Assembly (NCBI GenBank): GCA_022825725.1
Contig: JAJDWE010000075.1
Span: 107,501-171,500, forward strand
Length of the DNA: 64,000 nt
Direction: 5' to 3'
Source of the DNA: Gemmatimonadota bacterium
GTDB taxonomy: Bacteria > Gemmatimonadota > Gemmatimonadetes > Palauibacterales > Palauibacteraceae
The notes below the pieces were generated by a model, which worked only from the letters and a program-made list of their open reading frames with translations, ran no database searches and was not told where the DNA came from. Shown one piece after another: positions 1 through 8,990 of this stretch (position 1 is its first letter; every line of letters starts with the position of its first letter). The position numbers and the translations under genes are program-made.

Positions 1-2
1 TA

Positions 3-347
3 GGCCAGTTCTTCGACCTCTTCCGAATGAAACGGCTCGTGCGGACGGCGAACATCCGCGACGGGTACCTGCCGCATCCGCGCCTCGCCGCGGCAGCGGA
101 GCCCTCCGCGCCGGCACGGCAGCTCGCTCCGACGGACACCAAGCAGCAGATCCTGCTGAAGGCCGCGCAGGCGAACGGCGGACTGTTGACGGTGACGCAG
201 GGAGTCCTGGCCTCGGGCCTCAGCTTCGATGAGGTGGAGGAAGCCCTGCGGGAGATGGTCGTGAAGGGACACGTGGATGTGGACAATGCGGCCGACAGCG
301 GCGTGATCGTGTACCGCTTTCCGGGCCTGGCCGGCCCCTTCAAGTGA
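3..347 (+). CDS. C-terminal part of a TM2-like membrane protein with a helical tail (5' truncated)
   Basis: The frame is open to the left edge, so the start lies outside the window; the first internal ATG is at 27. The visible beginning (QFFDLFRMKRLVRTAN) looks like the end of a TM2 domain, where a hydrophobic segment closes with a DLF-x(3)-LV-x(2)-N pattern. About 65 residues with winged-helix character follow (LLTVTQGVLASGLSFDEVEE), ending YRFPGLAGPFK. The stop overlaps the GTG of hemQ by 3 bases, so the two genes are probably co-transcribed. TM2 membership is inferred from a short fragment; the downstream part has no function I can name. Confidence 0.6.
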   Translation, partial: GQFFDLFRMKRLVRTANIRDGYLPHPRLAAAAEPSAPARQLAPTDTKQQILLKAAQANGGLLTVTQGVLASGLSFDEVEEALREMVVKGHVDVDNAADSGVIVYRFPGLAGPFK

Positions 348-1189
348 CAGGTCGTCCGCTCCCGCATTCCTCCGAACTCCCGCCTGCCTCGCTCGAGGGG
401 TGGTATGTCCTTCATCAATCGATCGAACTCGACTGGACCGGACTCAAGGGGGCGGATCCGGCGGACGCCCGGGAGGCGCTGAGCAGCTTCGCCGCGCTGG
501 CGGAGCGATGGTCCGGCGCCTCGGAGCCGGGCTGGTCCGGCGTCTACCGCGTCGCCGGCGGCGGGATCGATTTCCTCATCCTCCATTTCCGCGACACGTT
601 CGACCGCCTCGTCGAAGCGGTGCGGGAGATGAAGCTCTCCGCCTGGGGAGATCACGTCCTGGTCCGCGAAGAGTACCTGTCCGTGGTGGAGTTGGGTCTC
701 TACGCCCTGACCCGGGAACTTTCCGGCCGGATCGATCCGGCCGACCGCGAGGCCTGGGATGCCGCCCTGGCGGACGCCCTCGCGGAGGAGCGCCGGAAGG
801 AGTACGTGGGACGTCGGCTCGAGCCGAGGCAGCCGGAGCACATGCCGTACGTCTGCTACTACCCGATGGACAAGCGGCGCAGTCCGGACCGGAACTGGTA
901 CAGGCTCTCGCTGGAGGAGCGGGCGGGGTTGATGGCGGCGCACGGCAAGGTGGGACGGCGCTTCGCGGGCCGGATTCTCCAGGTGATCAGCGGGTCGATG
1001 GGCCTGGACGACTGGGAATGGGCGGTGACGCTGTGGGCGGCGGATCCGCTCGAGTTCAAGGCCATCATCAGCGAGATGCGCTACGACGAGGCGAGCGCCG
1101 ACTACGCGGAGTTCGGCCCCTTCGTGGTCGGCAGGCGGATGGCCGCGGCCGAGTTCGGAGGCCTGCTCTCGTCCGTGGCGGCGCAATGA
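344..1189 (+). CDS. hemQ: HemQ, coprohaem decarboxylase (chlorite-dismutase family)
   Basis: Converts Fe-coproporphyrin III to haem b by oxidative decarboxylation of two propionates, the last step of the coproporphyrin-dependent haem pathway. The 281-aa product ends with the family signature: YYPMDKRR, NWY, EER, LMxxHG, FAGRI, ISGSMGLDDWEW and EMRYDEASADYAEFGPF. Tyr173 and Lys177 of the YPMDK motif match the catalytic Tyr and propionate-binding Lys of characterised HemQ. The GTG start overlaps the previous stop (GTGA), and the stop overlaps the hutH ATG (ATGA). Sitting at the head of a histidine-degradation run is unusual for a haem gene. The family call is firm. Confidence 0.95.
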   Translation: MTGRPLPHSSELPPASLEGWYVLHQSIELDWTGLKGADPADAREALSSFAALAERWSGASEPGWSGVYRVAGGGIDFLILHFRDTFDRLVEAVREMKLSAWGDHVLVREEYLSVVELGLYALTRELSGRIDPADREAWDAALADALAEERRKEYVGRRLEPRQPEHMPYVCYYPMDKRRSPDRNWYRLSLEERAGLMAAHGKVGRRFAGRILQVISGSMGLDDWEWAVTLWAADPLEFKAIISEMRYDEASADYAEFGPFVVGRRMAAAEFGGLLSSVAAQ

Positions 1190-2799
1190 GCGCGGCAGCC
1201 GTCCCGCTCTCCCGAGCCCTCTCGATTCCCGACGTTGTCGCCGTGTCGCGCGGAGGCTCGCCGGTCCGGGAACTCGACAGCGACGGGCGCGAGCGAGTGG
1301 AGGCGAGCCGGAACTCGGTCGTGGAGGCGCTCGCCCGGCCCGGGGCCCGGATCTACGGGATCACCACCGGCTACGGGGCGCTCGCCGGCACTCGCATCGA
1401 GGCGGGCGACGCGGCCCGGCTGTCGTGGAACCTGATCCTCAAGTGTGCGACGGGGACGGGTCCGCCGCTGCCGGAGGATTGGGTGCGGGCGATGCTGCTC
1501 GTGCGGGCGAACTCGCTCGCGCTCGGTGCCTCGGGCGTGCGCCCCGTCATCATCGACACGCTCGTCCGGATGCTGAACCGGGGGGTCACACCGGTGGTGC
1601 CCGGCAAGGGCTCGCTCGGGGCGAGCGGCGACCTCGCCCCGCTCGCGCACATGGCGGCCGTCGCGACCCGCTCACCCGGGTCGGATCCGGATGCGGGCGA
1701 GGATCCGACGGCGTTCAGCGGCGAAGCGTGGTTCGAGGGGCGCCGCATGGACGGGGCGAGCGCGATGGCGGCGGCGGGGATCCACCGCCCGGGCGTGCAG
1801 GCCAAGGAAGGGCTGGCGCTGACGAACGGGACGACGATGATGGTCGCGGGCGCCGCGCTGCAACTCCACGACGCGCGACGTCTGCTCCTTCACGCGGAGT
1901 TGGCGGCGGCGCTGACCTTCGAGGCGTTGCTGGCCCGCACGGCGGCACTGAACCCCGGACTGCACGAGGCAAACAACCAGCCGGGGCAGATCGGAACCGC
2001 GGCGAGGCTGCGGTCGCTCCTCTCCGGGAGCGGGCTCGTCGACACGGACGCCGACCGGGTACAGGACGCCTACAGCCTGCGCTGCACGCCTCAGGTCATC
2101 GGTCCGGTTCACGACATGGTCGGATTCCTGTGGGGGCGCGTGGAGGCCTCGCTCAATGCGGTGTCGGACAACCCGCTGATCTTCCCTGCTGCGGGACAGG
2201 GGCCGGGCGCGTTCGTGTCGGGCGGCAACTTCCACGGCGCGGGACCGGCGCTGTGGCTCGACACGCTGGGGATCGCGCTTGCGGACGTGGCAAGCCTGTC
2301 GGACCGCCGGATGTTCCGCATGCTGACGCCGGAACTTTCCGCGGGGCTTCCCGCCATGCTCGTGGAGTCTCCGGGGCTTCACGGCGGCCTGATGTCGCTC
2401 CAGTACACGGGGGCGGCGCTCGTGTCCGACAACAAGACGCTCGCGCACCCGGACTCCGTCGACTCGATTCCGACGAGCGCGAACCAGGAGGACCACGTGA
2501 GCATGGGCGCCAACGCGGCGCGGCATACGGGTGAGATCCTCGACAACACGCGCACGGTGCTCGCGATCGAACTGCTCGGCGCCGCACAGGCCGTCTACCT
2601 CCGTCCCGAGGGCCCGGAGCGACTGGGCGCCGGCACGCGGGCCGTATACGAGGCCGTGCGGGAGTGCGTGCCTCCGGTCATCGAAGACCGCTCCATGGCG
2701 GAGGACGTGGTGCGTCTGGAGGCGGCGATCGACTCCGGGACGCTGGAACGGGCAGCCGCCGAGGCTCTGGGCGATCTCTGGCCTCCCGCACCGCTCTGA
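1186..2799 (+). CDS. hutH: Histidine ammonia-lyase
   Basis: Removes ammonia from L-histidine to give urocanate, the first step of the Hut pathway, in the cytoplasm. The product is 537 aa, near the usual 500-510. The MIO-forming Ala146-Ser147-Gly148 lies in GSLGASGDLAPLAHM. Other active-site blocks are ITTGYG, LALTNGT, QDAYSLRC and TSANQEDHVSMG, which hold the equivalents of Tyr53, Asn195, Tyr280/Arg283 and Glu414 of the Pseudomonas enzyme. The GNFHxEP block reads GNFHGAG here, so its Glu is lost. The ATG at 1186 overlaps the hemQ stop; upstream extension would run through hemQ in another frame and was rejected. Confidence 0.96.
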   Translation: MSAAAVPLSRALSIPDVVAVSRGGSPVRELDSDGRERVEASRNSVVEALARPGARIYGITTGYGALAGTRIEAGDAARLSWNLILKCATGTGPPLPEDWVRAMLLVRANSLALGASGVRPVIIDTLVRMLNRGVTPVVPGKGSLGASGDLAPLAHMAAVATRSPGSDPDAGEDPTAFSGEAWFEGRRMDGASAMAAAGIHRPGVQAKEGLALTNGTTMMVAGAALQLHDARRLLLHAELAAALTFEALLARTAALNPGLHEANNQPGQIGTAARLRSLLSGSGLVDTDADRVQDAYSLRCTPQVIGPVHDMVGFLWGRVEASLNAVSDNPLIFPAAGQGPGAFVSGGNFHGAGPALWLDTLGIALADVASLSDRRMFRMLTPELSAGLPAMLVESPGLHGGLMSLQYTGAALVSDNKTLAHPDSVDSIPTSANQEDHVSMGANAARHTGEILDNTRTVLAIELLGAAQAVYLRPEGPERLGAGTRAVYEAVRECVPPVIEDRSMAEDVVRLEAAIDSGTLERAAAEALGDLWPPAPL

Positions 2800-2813
2800 G
2801 CCCCGGGTGGCTC

Positions 2814-3713
2814 CTGTGCGAGCCCAACGTGAGCGAGGGGCGCGATCCACGCAGGATGGCCCGCTTCGCGGCCGCCGTCGAGGAAACTCGCGGCGTCGAA
2901 CTCCTCCACAGATCGGCCGACCCGGACCACCACCGCATGGTGCTCGCCTACCGGGGGCCTCCACCCGTCGTCGTCCAGGCGACGATCGCGCTCGCGGCGG
3001 CCGTGTACGCGGAGGTGGACCTGCGGCGGCACCGGGGCCGGCACCCCCGGATCGGCGCGCTCGATGTCGTTCCTTTCGTGCGCGGCCCGGGCTGTCCCGA
3101 GGCCGATGCGCTCGGCGCGTCCCGGTCCTTCGGCGCGTGGGCGGCGGCGCGCTCGGTCCCGGTCTTCTTCTATGAACGGGCGGCGACGAACCCGGACCGG
3201 ACTTCCCTTCCCGCGATCCGATCCGGGCAGTTCGAGGGTCTCGCCGAGAAGTTGTCGCACCCCCAGTGGAGGCCCGACCTTGGTCCCTCGGCGCCTCATC
3301 GGTCGCTCGGCGCCGTCGTTGTCGGGGTGCGAGGGCCGCTCGTACGCTTCAACGTGAATCTCGATACGGAAGATCCCGGGCCGGCACGGCGCATCGCCTC
3401 GGCGATCCGGGAATCGGGCGGCGGGCTGCGGCATGTACGGGCGCTCGGAATCCCGCTCCGGCGGCGGGGACTGACTCAGGTGTCCATGAACCTGACCCGC
3501 TACGCGGTGACCGGGATCGCTACGGTGTACGAGCGGGTCGCCGAAGGCGCACGGTCGGAAGGTGTGAGCCTCGCGGGCTGCGAGTTCATCGGTCCCGTGC
3601 CTGCCGAGGCCATCCGCGGCCTCGACCCCGCGCGACTGGACGCGGATCTTGCGCCGGACCAGATATTGGAGCTGCCGCAGACCCGAGACGGCGGAGAGGG
3701 AGGAGAGGCATGA
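2814..3713 (+). CDS. Glutamate formimidoyltransferase (FTCD N-terminal type)
   Basis: Transfers the formimino group of N-formiminoglutamate to tetrahydrofolate, completing the folate branch of histidine breakdown. Family blocks are [10 protein letters not shown] at the N-terminus, [13 protein letters not shown] with the catalytic-region His, and [13 protein letters not shown] with EFIGPVP near the end. No cyclodeaminase domain is attached (about 299 aa, transferase alone). The start is unclear: the conserved N-terminus begins 15 nt after the hutH stop, but the only in-frame start-like codons there are CTG (2796, 2814). The nearest ATG (2664) is deep in hutH, and GTG 2829 would cut the motif. 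I chose CTG 2814. The stop overlaps the hutU ATG. Confidence 0.88.
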   Translation: MCEPNVSEGRDPRRMARFAAAVEETRGVELLHRSADPDHHRMVLAYRGPPPVVVQATIALAAAVYAEVDLRRHRGRHPRIGALDVVPFVRGPGCPEADALGASRSFGAWAAARSVPVFFYERAATNPDRTSLPAIRSGQFEGLAEKLSHPQWRPDLGPSAPHRSLGAVVVGVRGPLVRFNVNLDTEDPGPARRIASAIRESGGGLRHVRALGIPLRRRGLTQVSMNLTRYAVTGIATVYERVAEGARSEGVSLAGCEFIGPVPAEAIRGLDPARLDADLAPDQILELPQTRDGGEGGEA

Positions 3714-5368
3714 AACCGGACGGACCGATCCGGGCGCCGAGGGGAACGACGCTCTCCTGCAGGGGATGGCACCAGGAGGCGGCCCTCCGCATGCTGATGA
3801 ACAACCTCGACCCGGACGTGGCGGAGCGTCCCGGGGACCTCGTCGTGTACGGGGGCGCGGGCAAGGCGGCGCGCAACTGGTCCGCGTACGCGAAGATCGT
3901 GGAGACGCTGCGCCGGCTCGAGGACGACGAAACCCTTCTCGTCCAGAGCGGAAAGCCGGTCGGCGTGTTCCGCACCCACGACGAGGCGCCGCGCGTCCTC
4001 ATCGCGAACGCCCATCTCGTCCCCCGCTGGGGGGATGTCGACGAGTTCCGGCGTCTCGATGCGCTGGGACTCACGATGTACGGGCAGATGACCGCGGGTT
4101 CGTGGATCTACATCGGCACCCAGGGGATCCTCCAGGGGACGTACGAGACGTTCGCGGAGCTCGCCCGGCAGCACTTCGGGGGCTCCCTCGCGGGGCGGCT
4201 CGTGGTCACCGCCGGGCTGGGGGGGATGGGGGGCGCCCAGCCGCTCGCCGCGACGATGAACGGGGGAGCCTTCCTGGGCGTCGAGGTGCGGGAGGACCGG
4301 ATTCGCCGCCGCCTCGACACCGGCTATTGCGACCGCATGGCGACGGACCTCGACGAGGCGCTGGAGCTGCTCTCCGCCGCCGTTGACCGGCGGGAAGCGC
4401 TTTCCGTCGCCCTGCTCGGGAACATCGCCGACGTCCTGCCCGCACTCGCGGAGCGCGGCGTCGTGCCCGACGTGCTCACGGATCAGACGTCGGCACACGA
4501 CCTCCGCCTCGGCTACATCCCCGCGGGCCTCTCCGTGGAAGAGGCCGAAGCGCTGAGCCACTCCGACCCGGACGCCTACGTCGAGCGCGTCCTCGATTCG
4601 ATGGTGGCGCACGTGTCCGCCATGCTCACGCTCAAGGCGAGGGGGGCGATCGCGTTCGACTACGGCAACAACCTCCGCGGCCAGGTCGCCGACCTGCGCG
4701 GGATGGCGGAGGCCTTCGACATTCCCGGTTTCGTGCCGGCCTTCATTCGACCCCTCTTCTGCCGCGGCGCCGGGCCCTTCCGCTGGGCCGCCCTCTCCGG
4801 CGACCCCGGGGACATCGCGACGACGGACGCCGCCGTCCTCGAGACGTTCCCCGGGAAGGAGGCGCTGGGCCGCTGGATCCGCCAGGCGCGCGAGCGGGTG
4901 CATTTCCAGGGTCTCCCCTCGCGCATCTGCTGGCTCGAATACGGCGAGCGGGCGGAGATGGGCGAGCGCTTCAACTGGCTCGTGAAGACGGGACGGGTGC
5001 AGGCGCCCATCGTCATCGGACGCGACCACCTCGACACGGGCTCCGTGGCTTCGCCGAACCGGGAGACGGAAGGCATGAGGGACGGCTCCGATGCGATCGC
5101 CGACTGGCCACTCCTGAATGCGATGCTCAACACCGCCTGCGGGGCGAGCTGGGTCTCGATCCACAACGGGGGCGGCGTGGGCGTCGGATATTCCACGCAC
5201 GCGGGCATGGTGTGCGTCGCCGACGGAACGGCGTCCGGCAGCCGGCGGCTGGAGCGGGTGCTCACGGCGGATCCGGGGACCGGGGTCATGCGACACGCCG
5301 ACGCCGGGTATCCGGAAGCGATCCGCACCGCTCGCGAGCGCGGCGTCGACCTCCCCATGCTCGAGTAG
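3710..5368 (+). CDS. hutU: Urocanate hydratase (urocanase)
   Basis: Hydrates urocanate to 4-imidazolone-5-propionate using tightly bound NAD+ as an electrophile. The 552-aa product matches the family length. Visible blocks are [26 protein letters not shown], the NAD-binding [24 protein letters not shown], and [15 protein letters not shown]. Cys407 in [10 protein letters not shown] corresponds to the essential Cys of the Pseudomonas enzyme. The ATG overlaps the upstream stop by 4 nt (ATGA), and hutI starts 16 nt after this stop, so translation across the run is coupled. Confidence 0.97.
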   Translation: MKPDGPIRAPRGTTLSCRGWHQEAALRMLMNNLDPDVAERPGDLVVYGGAGKAARNWSAYAKIVETLRRLEDDETLLVQSGKPVGVFRTHDEAPRVLIANAHLVPRWGDVDEFRRLDALGLTMYGQMTAGSWIYIGTQGILQGTYETFAELARQHFGGSLAGRLVVTAGLGGMGGAQPLAATMNGGAFLGVEVREDRIRRRLDTGYCDRMATDLDEALELLSAAVDRREALSVALLGNIADVLPALAERGVVPDVLTDQTSAHDLRLGYIPAGLSVEEAEALSHSDPDAYVERVLDSMVAHVSAMLTLKARGAIAFDYGNNLRGQVADLRGMAEAFDIPGFVPAFIRPLFCRGAGPFRWAALSGDPGDIATTDAAVLETFPGKEALGRWIRQARERVHFQGLPSRICWLEYGERAEMGERFNWLVKTGRVQAPIVIGRDHLDTGSVASPNRETEGMRDGSDAIADWPLLNAMLNTACGASWVSIHNGGGVGVGYSTHAGMVCVADGTASGSRRLERVLTADPGTGVMRHADAGYPEAIRTARERGVDLPMLE

Positions 5369-5384
5369 AGGCCCGCTCTCCGCC

Positions 5385-6617
5385 ATGCCGCGCCTCGAGA
5401 ACATCCGCTGTCTCGCCACCTGCGCGAACGCTTCCGGCCAGGACGACATCGGACTCATCCGGGACGCCGCGCTCGTGTGGCGGGATGGGATCGTGCGCTG
5501 GGCCGGACCCGCCGCTGCGCTGCCGGCCGAGTACGGGGCGGAGCCCGCCTGGAACGCCGGCGGAGGACTCGTCATTCCCGGACTCGTGGACGCGCACACC
5601 CATCTCGCCTTCGGCGGCTGGCGGGCGGGGGAGTTCTCCGACCGGCTCCGGGGCCGCGACTACCTGGAGATCGCCGCGGCCGGGGGCGGGATCCAATCCA
5701 CGGTGCGAGCGACACGCGCGCTCGACGAGGAGGCGCTGCTCGCGCGGGCGCACCGGTTCCTGTCCCGGATGGTGTCCCTGGGCATCACGACGGTCGAGGC
5801 GAAGACCGGGTACGGGCTCGACCTCGAGACGGAACTCCGGCTCCTCCGGGTGTACCGGCGACTCGACGAGATGGGACCGGCACGGATCGTCTCGACGTGC
5901 CTCGCCGCGCACCTCGTCCCTTCGGAGTGGGCGGCGGACCGGGCGGGCTACGTGAGGCTCGTTACGGAGCGGATCCTTCCCGCCGTGGCGGAGGAGGGGT
6001 TGGCCGAGTTCTGCGATGTGTTCGTCGAGGACTCGGCCTTCTCGGCCGACGAGGCGCGGCGGATCTGTGAGCGGGGATCCGAACTTGGGTTACGGCCGAA
6101 GCTCCACGTGGATCAGCTCACCGGCGGCCGCGGGGCCGAACTCGCGGCGTCTCTCGGGGCCGTGTCGGCGGACCACCTCGAGTACGTGTCGGAAGCCGGG
6201 ATCGAGGCCCTCGCGGCGGCGGGCGTCGTCGGGGTCACCCTTCCCCTCGCCACCCTCTACCTGAACCAGACGCCGCCCCCCGCCCGGGATCTCATCGACG
6301 GGGGCGTCGCGGTGGCCGTGGCAAGCGATTTCAACCCCGGCACGGCCCCGTCCTATCACCTTCCCTTCGCCATGACGTTGGCCTGCACGCGACAGCGGAT
6401 GACGCCAGCCGAAGTGCTCAAGGGCGCGACCCGCTACGCGGCGCGGGCCCTCGGCCGCGAAGGCGAAGTGGGCTCGCTGGAGCCGGGAGCCGCGGCGGAC
6501 TTCGCGATCATCGACGCCCCGGACGTGGAACACTGGCTCTACCACCTGCGGCCCAACGCGTGCGTCGCCACGGCGGTCGGCGGCGAGATCCGACACGGCG
6601 CTTCCCGGGCGATTTAG
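5385..6617 (+). CDS. hutI: Imidazolonepropionase
   Basis: Opens the imidazolone ring to N-formimino-L-glutamate; a metal-dependent amidohydrolase with a TIM-barrel fold. The 410-aa product has the metal-binding pair His71/His73 in VDAHTHLAFGG, the substrate loop EAKTGYGLD, a third His in KLHVDQLTGGRG, and the metal Asp in VASDFNPGTAPS. The next gene in the pathway, the formiminotransferase, lies two genes upstream, so the window encodes histidine to glutamate plus 5-formimino-THF. The ATG at 5385 gives the conserved N-terminus. This is the last gene of the plus-strand run; the minus-strand phosphatase gene ends 35 nt further on. Confidence 0.96.
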   Translation: MPRLENIRCLATCANASGQDDIGLIRDAALVWRDGIVRWAGPAAALPAEYGAEPAWNAGGGLVIPGLVDAHTHLAFGGWRAGEFSDRLRGRDYLEIAAAGGGIQSTVRATRALDEEALLARAHRFLSRMVSLGITTVEAKTGYGLDLETELRLLRVYRRLDEMGPARIVSTCLAAHLVPSEWAADRAGYVRLVTERILPAVAEEGLAEFCDVFVEDSAFSADEARRICERGSELGLRPKLHVDQLTGGRGAELAASLGAVSADHLEYVSEAGIEALAAAGVVGVTLPLATLYLNQTPPPARDLIDGGVAVAVASDFNPGTAPSYHLPFAMTLACTRQRMTPAEVLKGATRYAARALGREGEVGSLEPGAAADFAIIDAPDVEHWLYHLRPNACVATAVGGEIRHGASRAI

Positions 6618-6624
6618 CGTAGTT

Positions 6625-6666
6625 CCGGCGCCCGGGGTCCGGCGCCCGAGGTCAGACGCCCGGGTC
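6625..6666 (+). repeat. Three imperfect 14-bp direct repeats at the hutI/phosphatase convergent junction
   Basis: Units at 6625, 6639 and 6653 share the core CGCCCG(G/A)G. The array fills the gap after hutI and runs into the 3' end of the opposite phosphatase gene. It can fold weakly but has no T-run, so I do not call a terminator. Confidence 0.4.
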
Positions 6667-7947
6667 CGCCGCCCCGTCGAGCGCAACGGTGCCTCCGTCC
6701 AGCCTGACGACCTCACGGTTCCAGCCGCCGTCCCGTCGGCGGATGAGACGCAGCATCTCCGTCGCGGCGTCGAGCAGGTCCGCGGCAATCAGCTTTCCTC
6801 CGTAGCTCTCCCGGATCGTGGGCACAGGCGTGTGTCCGACGACGTGAGTCCCGGCCCCGAAGCGCTCGAGGACGGCGTCGAGGTGGGCCCCGAGCGTGTC
6901 GGAGAGCACGAGGTCCCGGTACCAGAGCAGGCTCTCCGGTGCGAAGAAGAAGTCGTACCGGCGGTAGATCCGGGCGCTGTCGAGCCGCATTTCGCGCGCG
7001 AATTCCAGGACGAACGTCTCGTCCCGCCATCGCGTGAACAGCGGTTCGGCGATGAAGGTCGCCAGGGTGTCCTGGTACTCCTGGAGCGAATAGTCGGCGT
7101 ATGCCGGACTCACGCCGCCGTGCGCGAGCAGCAGGTCGTCCAGTCGGACCAGCCCCGGCTTGGCGGCGACCCAGCGTCCGAGGATGGAGCGCTCCGGGTC
7201 GAACATCGTCTCGTAGGGCACGCCGTGCCGCTCGGCGATCATCGCTTCCTTCGGCGCCAGGTAGCGGAGGTCGCCGGTCAGGACCATCGCCTCATGGTTG
7301 CCGAGGAGCGTGATGACGCGGCCGCCGGCCGCCTGGGCCTCCCGTTCCAGACCATGGATGAACCAGAGGAGGCGGGTGACGTCCTCTCCCCGATCGAACA
7401 GGTCTCCGAGAAAGGCGACCGCGGCGCCGCCACCCGTCCAGTGCAGTTCCGCGTCGATCAGATCGGCCAGGCGCAGCAGCCAGAGGACGCGGTCGAACTC
7501 GCCGTGCACATCTCCGAACACGAACACGGAGTCGTGGCCCGTGAGGTCGACTTCCGCCGGCGGGGGCTCCGTCCAGATCCGGGTCCGGTGAAGCGCCGCG
7601 GCCCCGCCGGCCCCGTCCGGCGGTTCCGCTCCATATTCCAGTGTGATCTCCGGCGCCCGTACCCGCAGGCGAGCCGCGTGGGCGGTTCCCGGGTCCGTCT
7701 TCTCCTCGGCGACCACTTGTCCATCCACGATCGCCCGCACCAGGCCGGGCCGCTCGTCGTCCGTCAGCCAGCGTACTTCGAGGCCGGGGTCGGCGAAGGC
7801 GACGTAGAGTCCGTATTCCCCCTCGACGAGCCAGCCGTCCTGCCCCGTTCGCGGCGGAGGGCCGGCCGCGGGGGTCGCGTCGCCGGAAGCGGGTGCGGAC
7901 GCTCCGGTCCACCCCACCGCCGCCGCGGCGAAGGCACAGACCAGCAC
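6652..7947 (-). CDS. Exported PPP-type metallophosphoesterase (Shewanella-like phosphatase family)
   Basis: A 431-aa product with an N-terminal signal segment (MLVCAFAAAAVGWTGASAPA), about 130 residues of non-catalytic leader, then a calcineurin-like domain. Metal-binding motifs appear in order: FGDVHGEFD, LGDLFDRGED, LLGNHEAM, LLAHGGVSP and VVGHTPVP. GDxHG, GDxxDRG and GNHE are the PPP-phosphatase hallmarks; PPP proteins with bacterial signal peptides are grouped as Shewanella-like. It probably dephosphorylates phosphoproteins or small phosphoesters outside the cytoplasmic membrane. The GTG start lies 23 nt after the exported kinase-like gene, so the two are likely co-expressed and may act antagonistically (inference). 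Confidence 0.85.
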   Translation of the reverse strand: MLVCAFAAAAVGWTGASAPASGDATPAAGPPPRTGQDGWLVEGEYGLYVAFADPGLEVRWLTDDERPGLVRAIVDGQVVAEEKTDPGTAHAARLRVRAPEITLEYGAEPPDGAGGAAALHRTRIWTEPPPAEVDLTGHDSVFVFGDVHGEFDRVLWLLRLADLIDAELHWTGGGAAVAFLGDLFDRGEDVTRLLWFIHGLEREAQAAGGRVITLLGNHEAMVLTGDLRYLAPKEAMIAERHGVPYETMFDPERSILGRWVAAKPGLVRLDDLLLAHGGVSPAYADYSLQEYQDTLATFIAEPLFTRWRDETFVLEFAREMRLDSARIYRRYDFFFAPESLLWYRDLVLSDTLGAHLDAVLERFGAGTHVVGHTPVPTIRESYGGKLIAADLLDAATEMLRLIRRRDGGWNREVVRLDGGTVALDGAADPGV

Positions 7948-7970
7948 ACCGGACCTCCGACGCCGGAGCC

Positions 7971-8990
7971 TCAGGGGATCAACTCGTAGCGGCCCTCGTC
8001 GACCCGCTCGATGAGGCGGACGATGCGCCGGTGCATGTTCCGGATCTCCCTCTCCGTAAGGCCGAGCTGGATCCGCTCCGCATCGCGCCGCACCCCGCGT
8101 CCGGGGTCGAGATTCTCCGTCGGCTCCACCTCCACGAAGTTCCCGTCACGTATCTCGAACTGGACGAGGACCCCGAATCGCGCCTGCAGCCCTTCCAGCG
8201 AGACGGCGCGCAGCCGGTCGATCGCGGCGGCGGGGTAGCGGTCGAGTTGCAGGTCCCGCCACTCCGTGCCGCGGTTGCTCTCCTCGCTCCCGAACGACAC
8301 GCCGTTGTCGACGCTGAACACGCGGGGCCACGCGGGATCCATCGACTGCATGAAGTTCCCCTCGTTCGAGTCACTGTGGCCGATGATGTAGGTGAGGAGG
8401 TTGAAGTTCCCGAGAAGGCGCTCGTAGACCTCGTCCTCCTCGATCCGGTCGTCGTCGGGCAGCTCCTCGGGAACGTCCACGTTGAACATCCAGTACTGGA
8501 GCGCAACGAGGGTCATCGGCCACTCGTCGAACGTCGGCTCCGGAGGCATGGCGGCGCCGGCATCTCCCGCCTGGGCAACGGTGGCGCGGACGACATCGAG
8601 GGAAAATGCCCGGATCGTGGTCGGAGGGACGACCATCTCCCGCTCGTCGAGGAAGAGGGCCTGGGTGTCGTAGGCCGCCAGCTCGTAGCGGGGCCGGTTG
8701 TTGAACTCGTCCGCGCCCTCGCGCGCCGGGGCGTACTTGACCCCGAGCACGTGGTCGCCGGATTGCAGCGTCACGCGATACGTGCGCTCGCCGGGAAGAC
8801 CGCGGGACGGCTGTACGCCGAGGACCTGGATTTCCCCTTCGCGGAGGATCCTCTCGATCTCGGCGATGGGGAGCATGAAGTTCGCGTCCTGTGCCGCGGC
8901 CGGGGCCGGCGCCGCAACGGCGGCCGCCGCCGCGAAGATGACCAGGGCGCGAAACAGACCGGCGCGTCGCATCGTGGCGCCTCGCATCAT
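7971..8990 (-). CDS. Exported protein with a PI3/4K-, HipA- or FAM20-like kinase fold
   Basis: A 339-aa product with a signal peptide (residues about 8-34, ending APAPAAAQ). The rest carries kinase-fold marks in order: a glycine-rich turn (SRGLPGERTYRV), Lys85 in LGVKYA (beta-3 lysine position), Glu103 in RYELAAYDTQALFL followed by VPPT, a catalytic-loop-like GHSDSNEGNF (His205, Asp207, Asn209), and a metal-binding-like VFSVDNGVSFG (Asp228-Asn229-Gly230). This order matches atypical kinases of the phosphoinositide-kinase, HipA and FAM20C group. The substrate is unknown. The ATG overlaps the stop of the histidine kinase gene (ATGA). Kinase activity is inferred; the motifs are read directly. 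Confidence 0.7.
   Translation of the reverse strand: MMRGATMRRAGLFRALVIFAAAAAVAAPAPAAAQDANFMLPIAEIERILREGEIQVLGVQPSRGLPGERTYRVTLQSGDHVLGVKYAPAREGADEFNNRPRYELAAYDTQALFLDEREMVVPPTTIRAFSLDVVRATVAQAGDAGAAMPPEPTFDEWPMTLVALQYWMFNVDVPEELPDDDRIEEDEVYERLLGNFNLLTYIIGHSDSNEGNFMQSMDPAWPRVFSVDNGVSFGSEESNRGTEWRDLQLDRYPAAAIDRLRAVSLEGLQARFGVLVQFEIRDGNFVEVEPTENLDPGRGVRRDAERIQLGLTEREIRNMHRRIVRLIERVDEGRYELIP

Noticed and set aside
400-2799. A long plus-strand frame that would extend hutH 262 codons upstream
   Set aside because: The extra part overlaps hemQ in another frame and is Arg/Gly/Pro-rich without conservation; ATG 1186 gives the family N-terminus.
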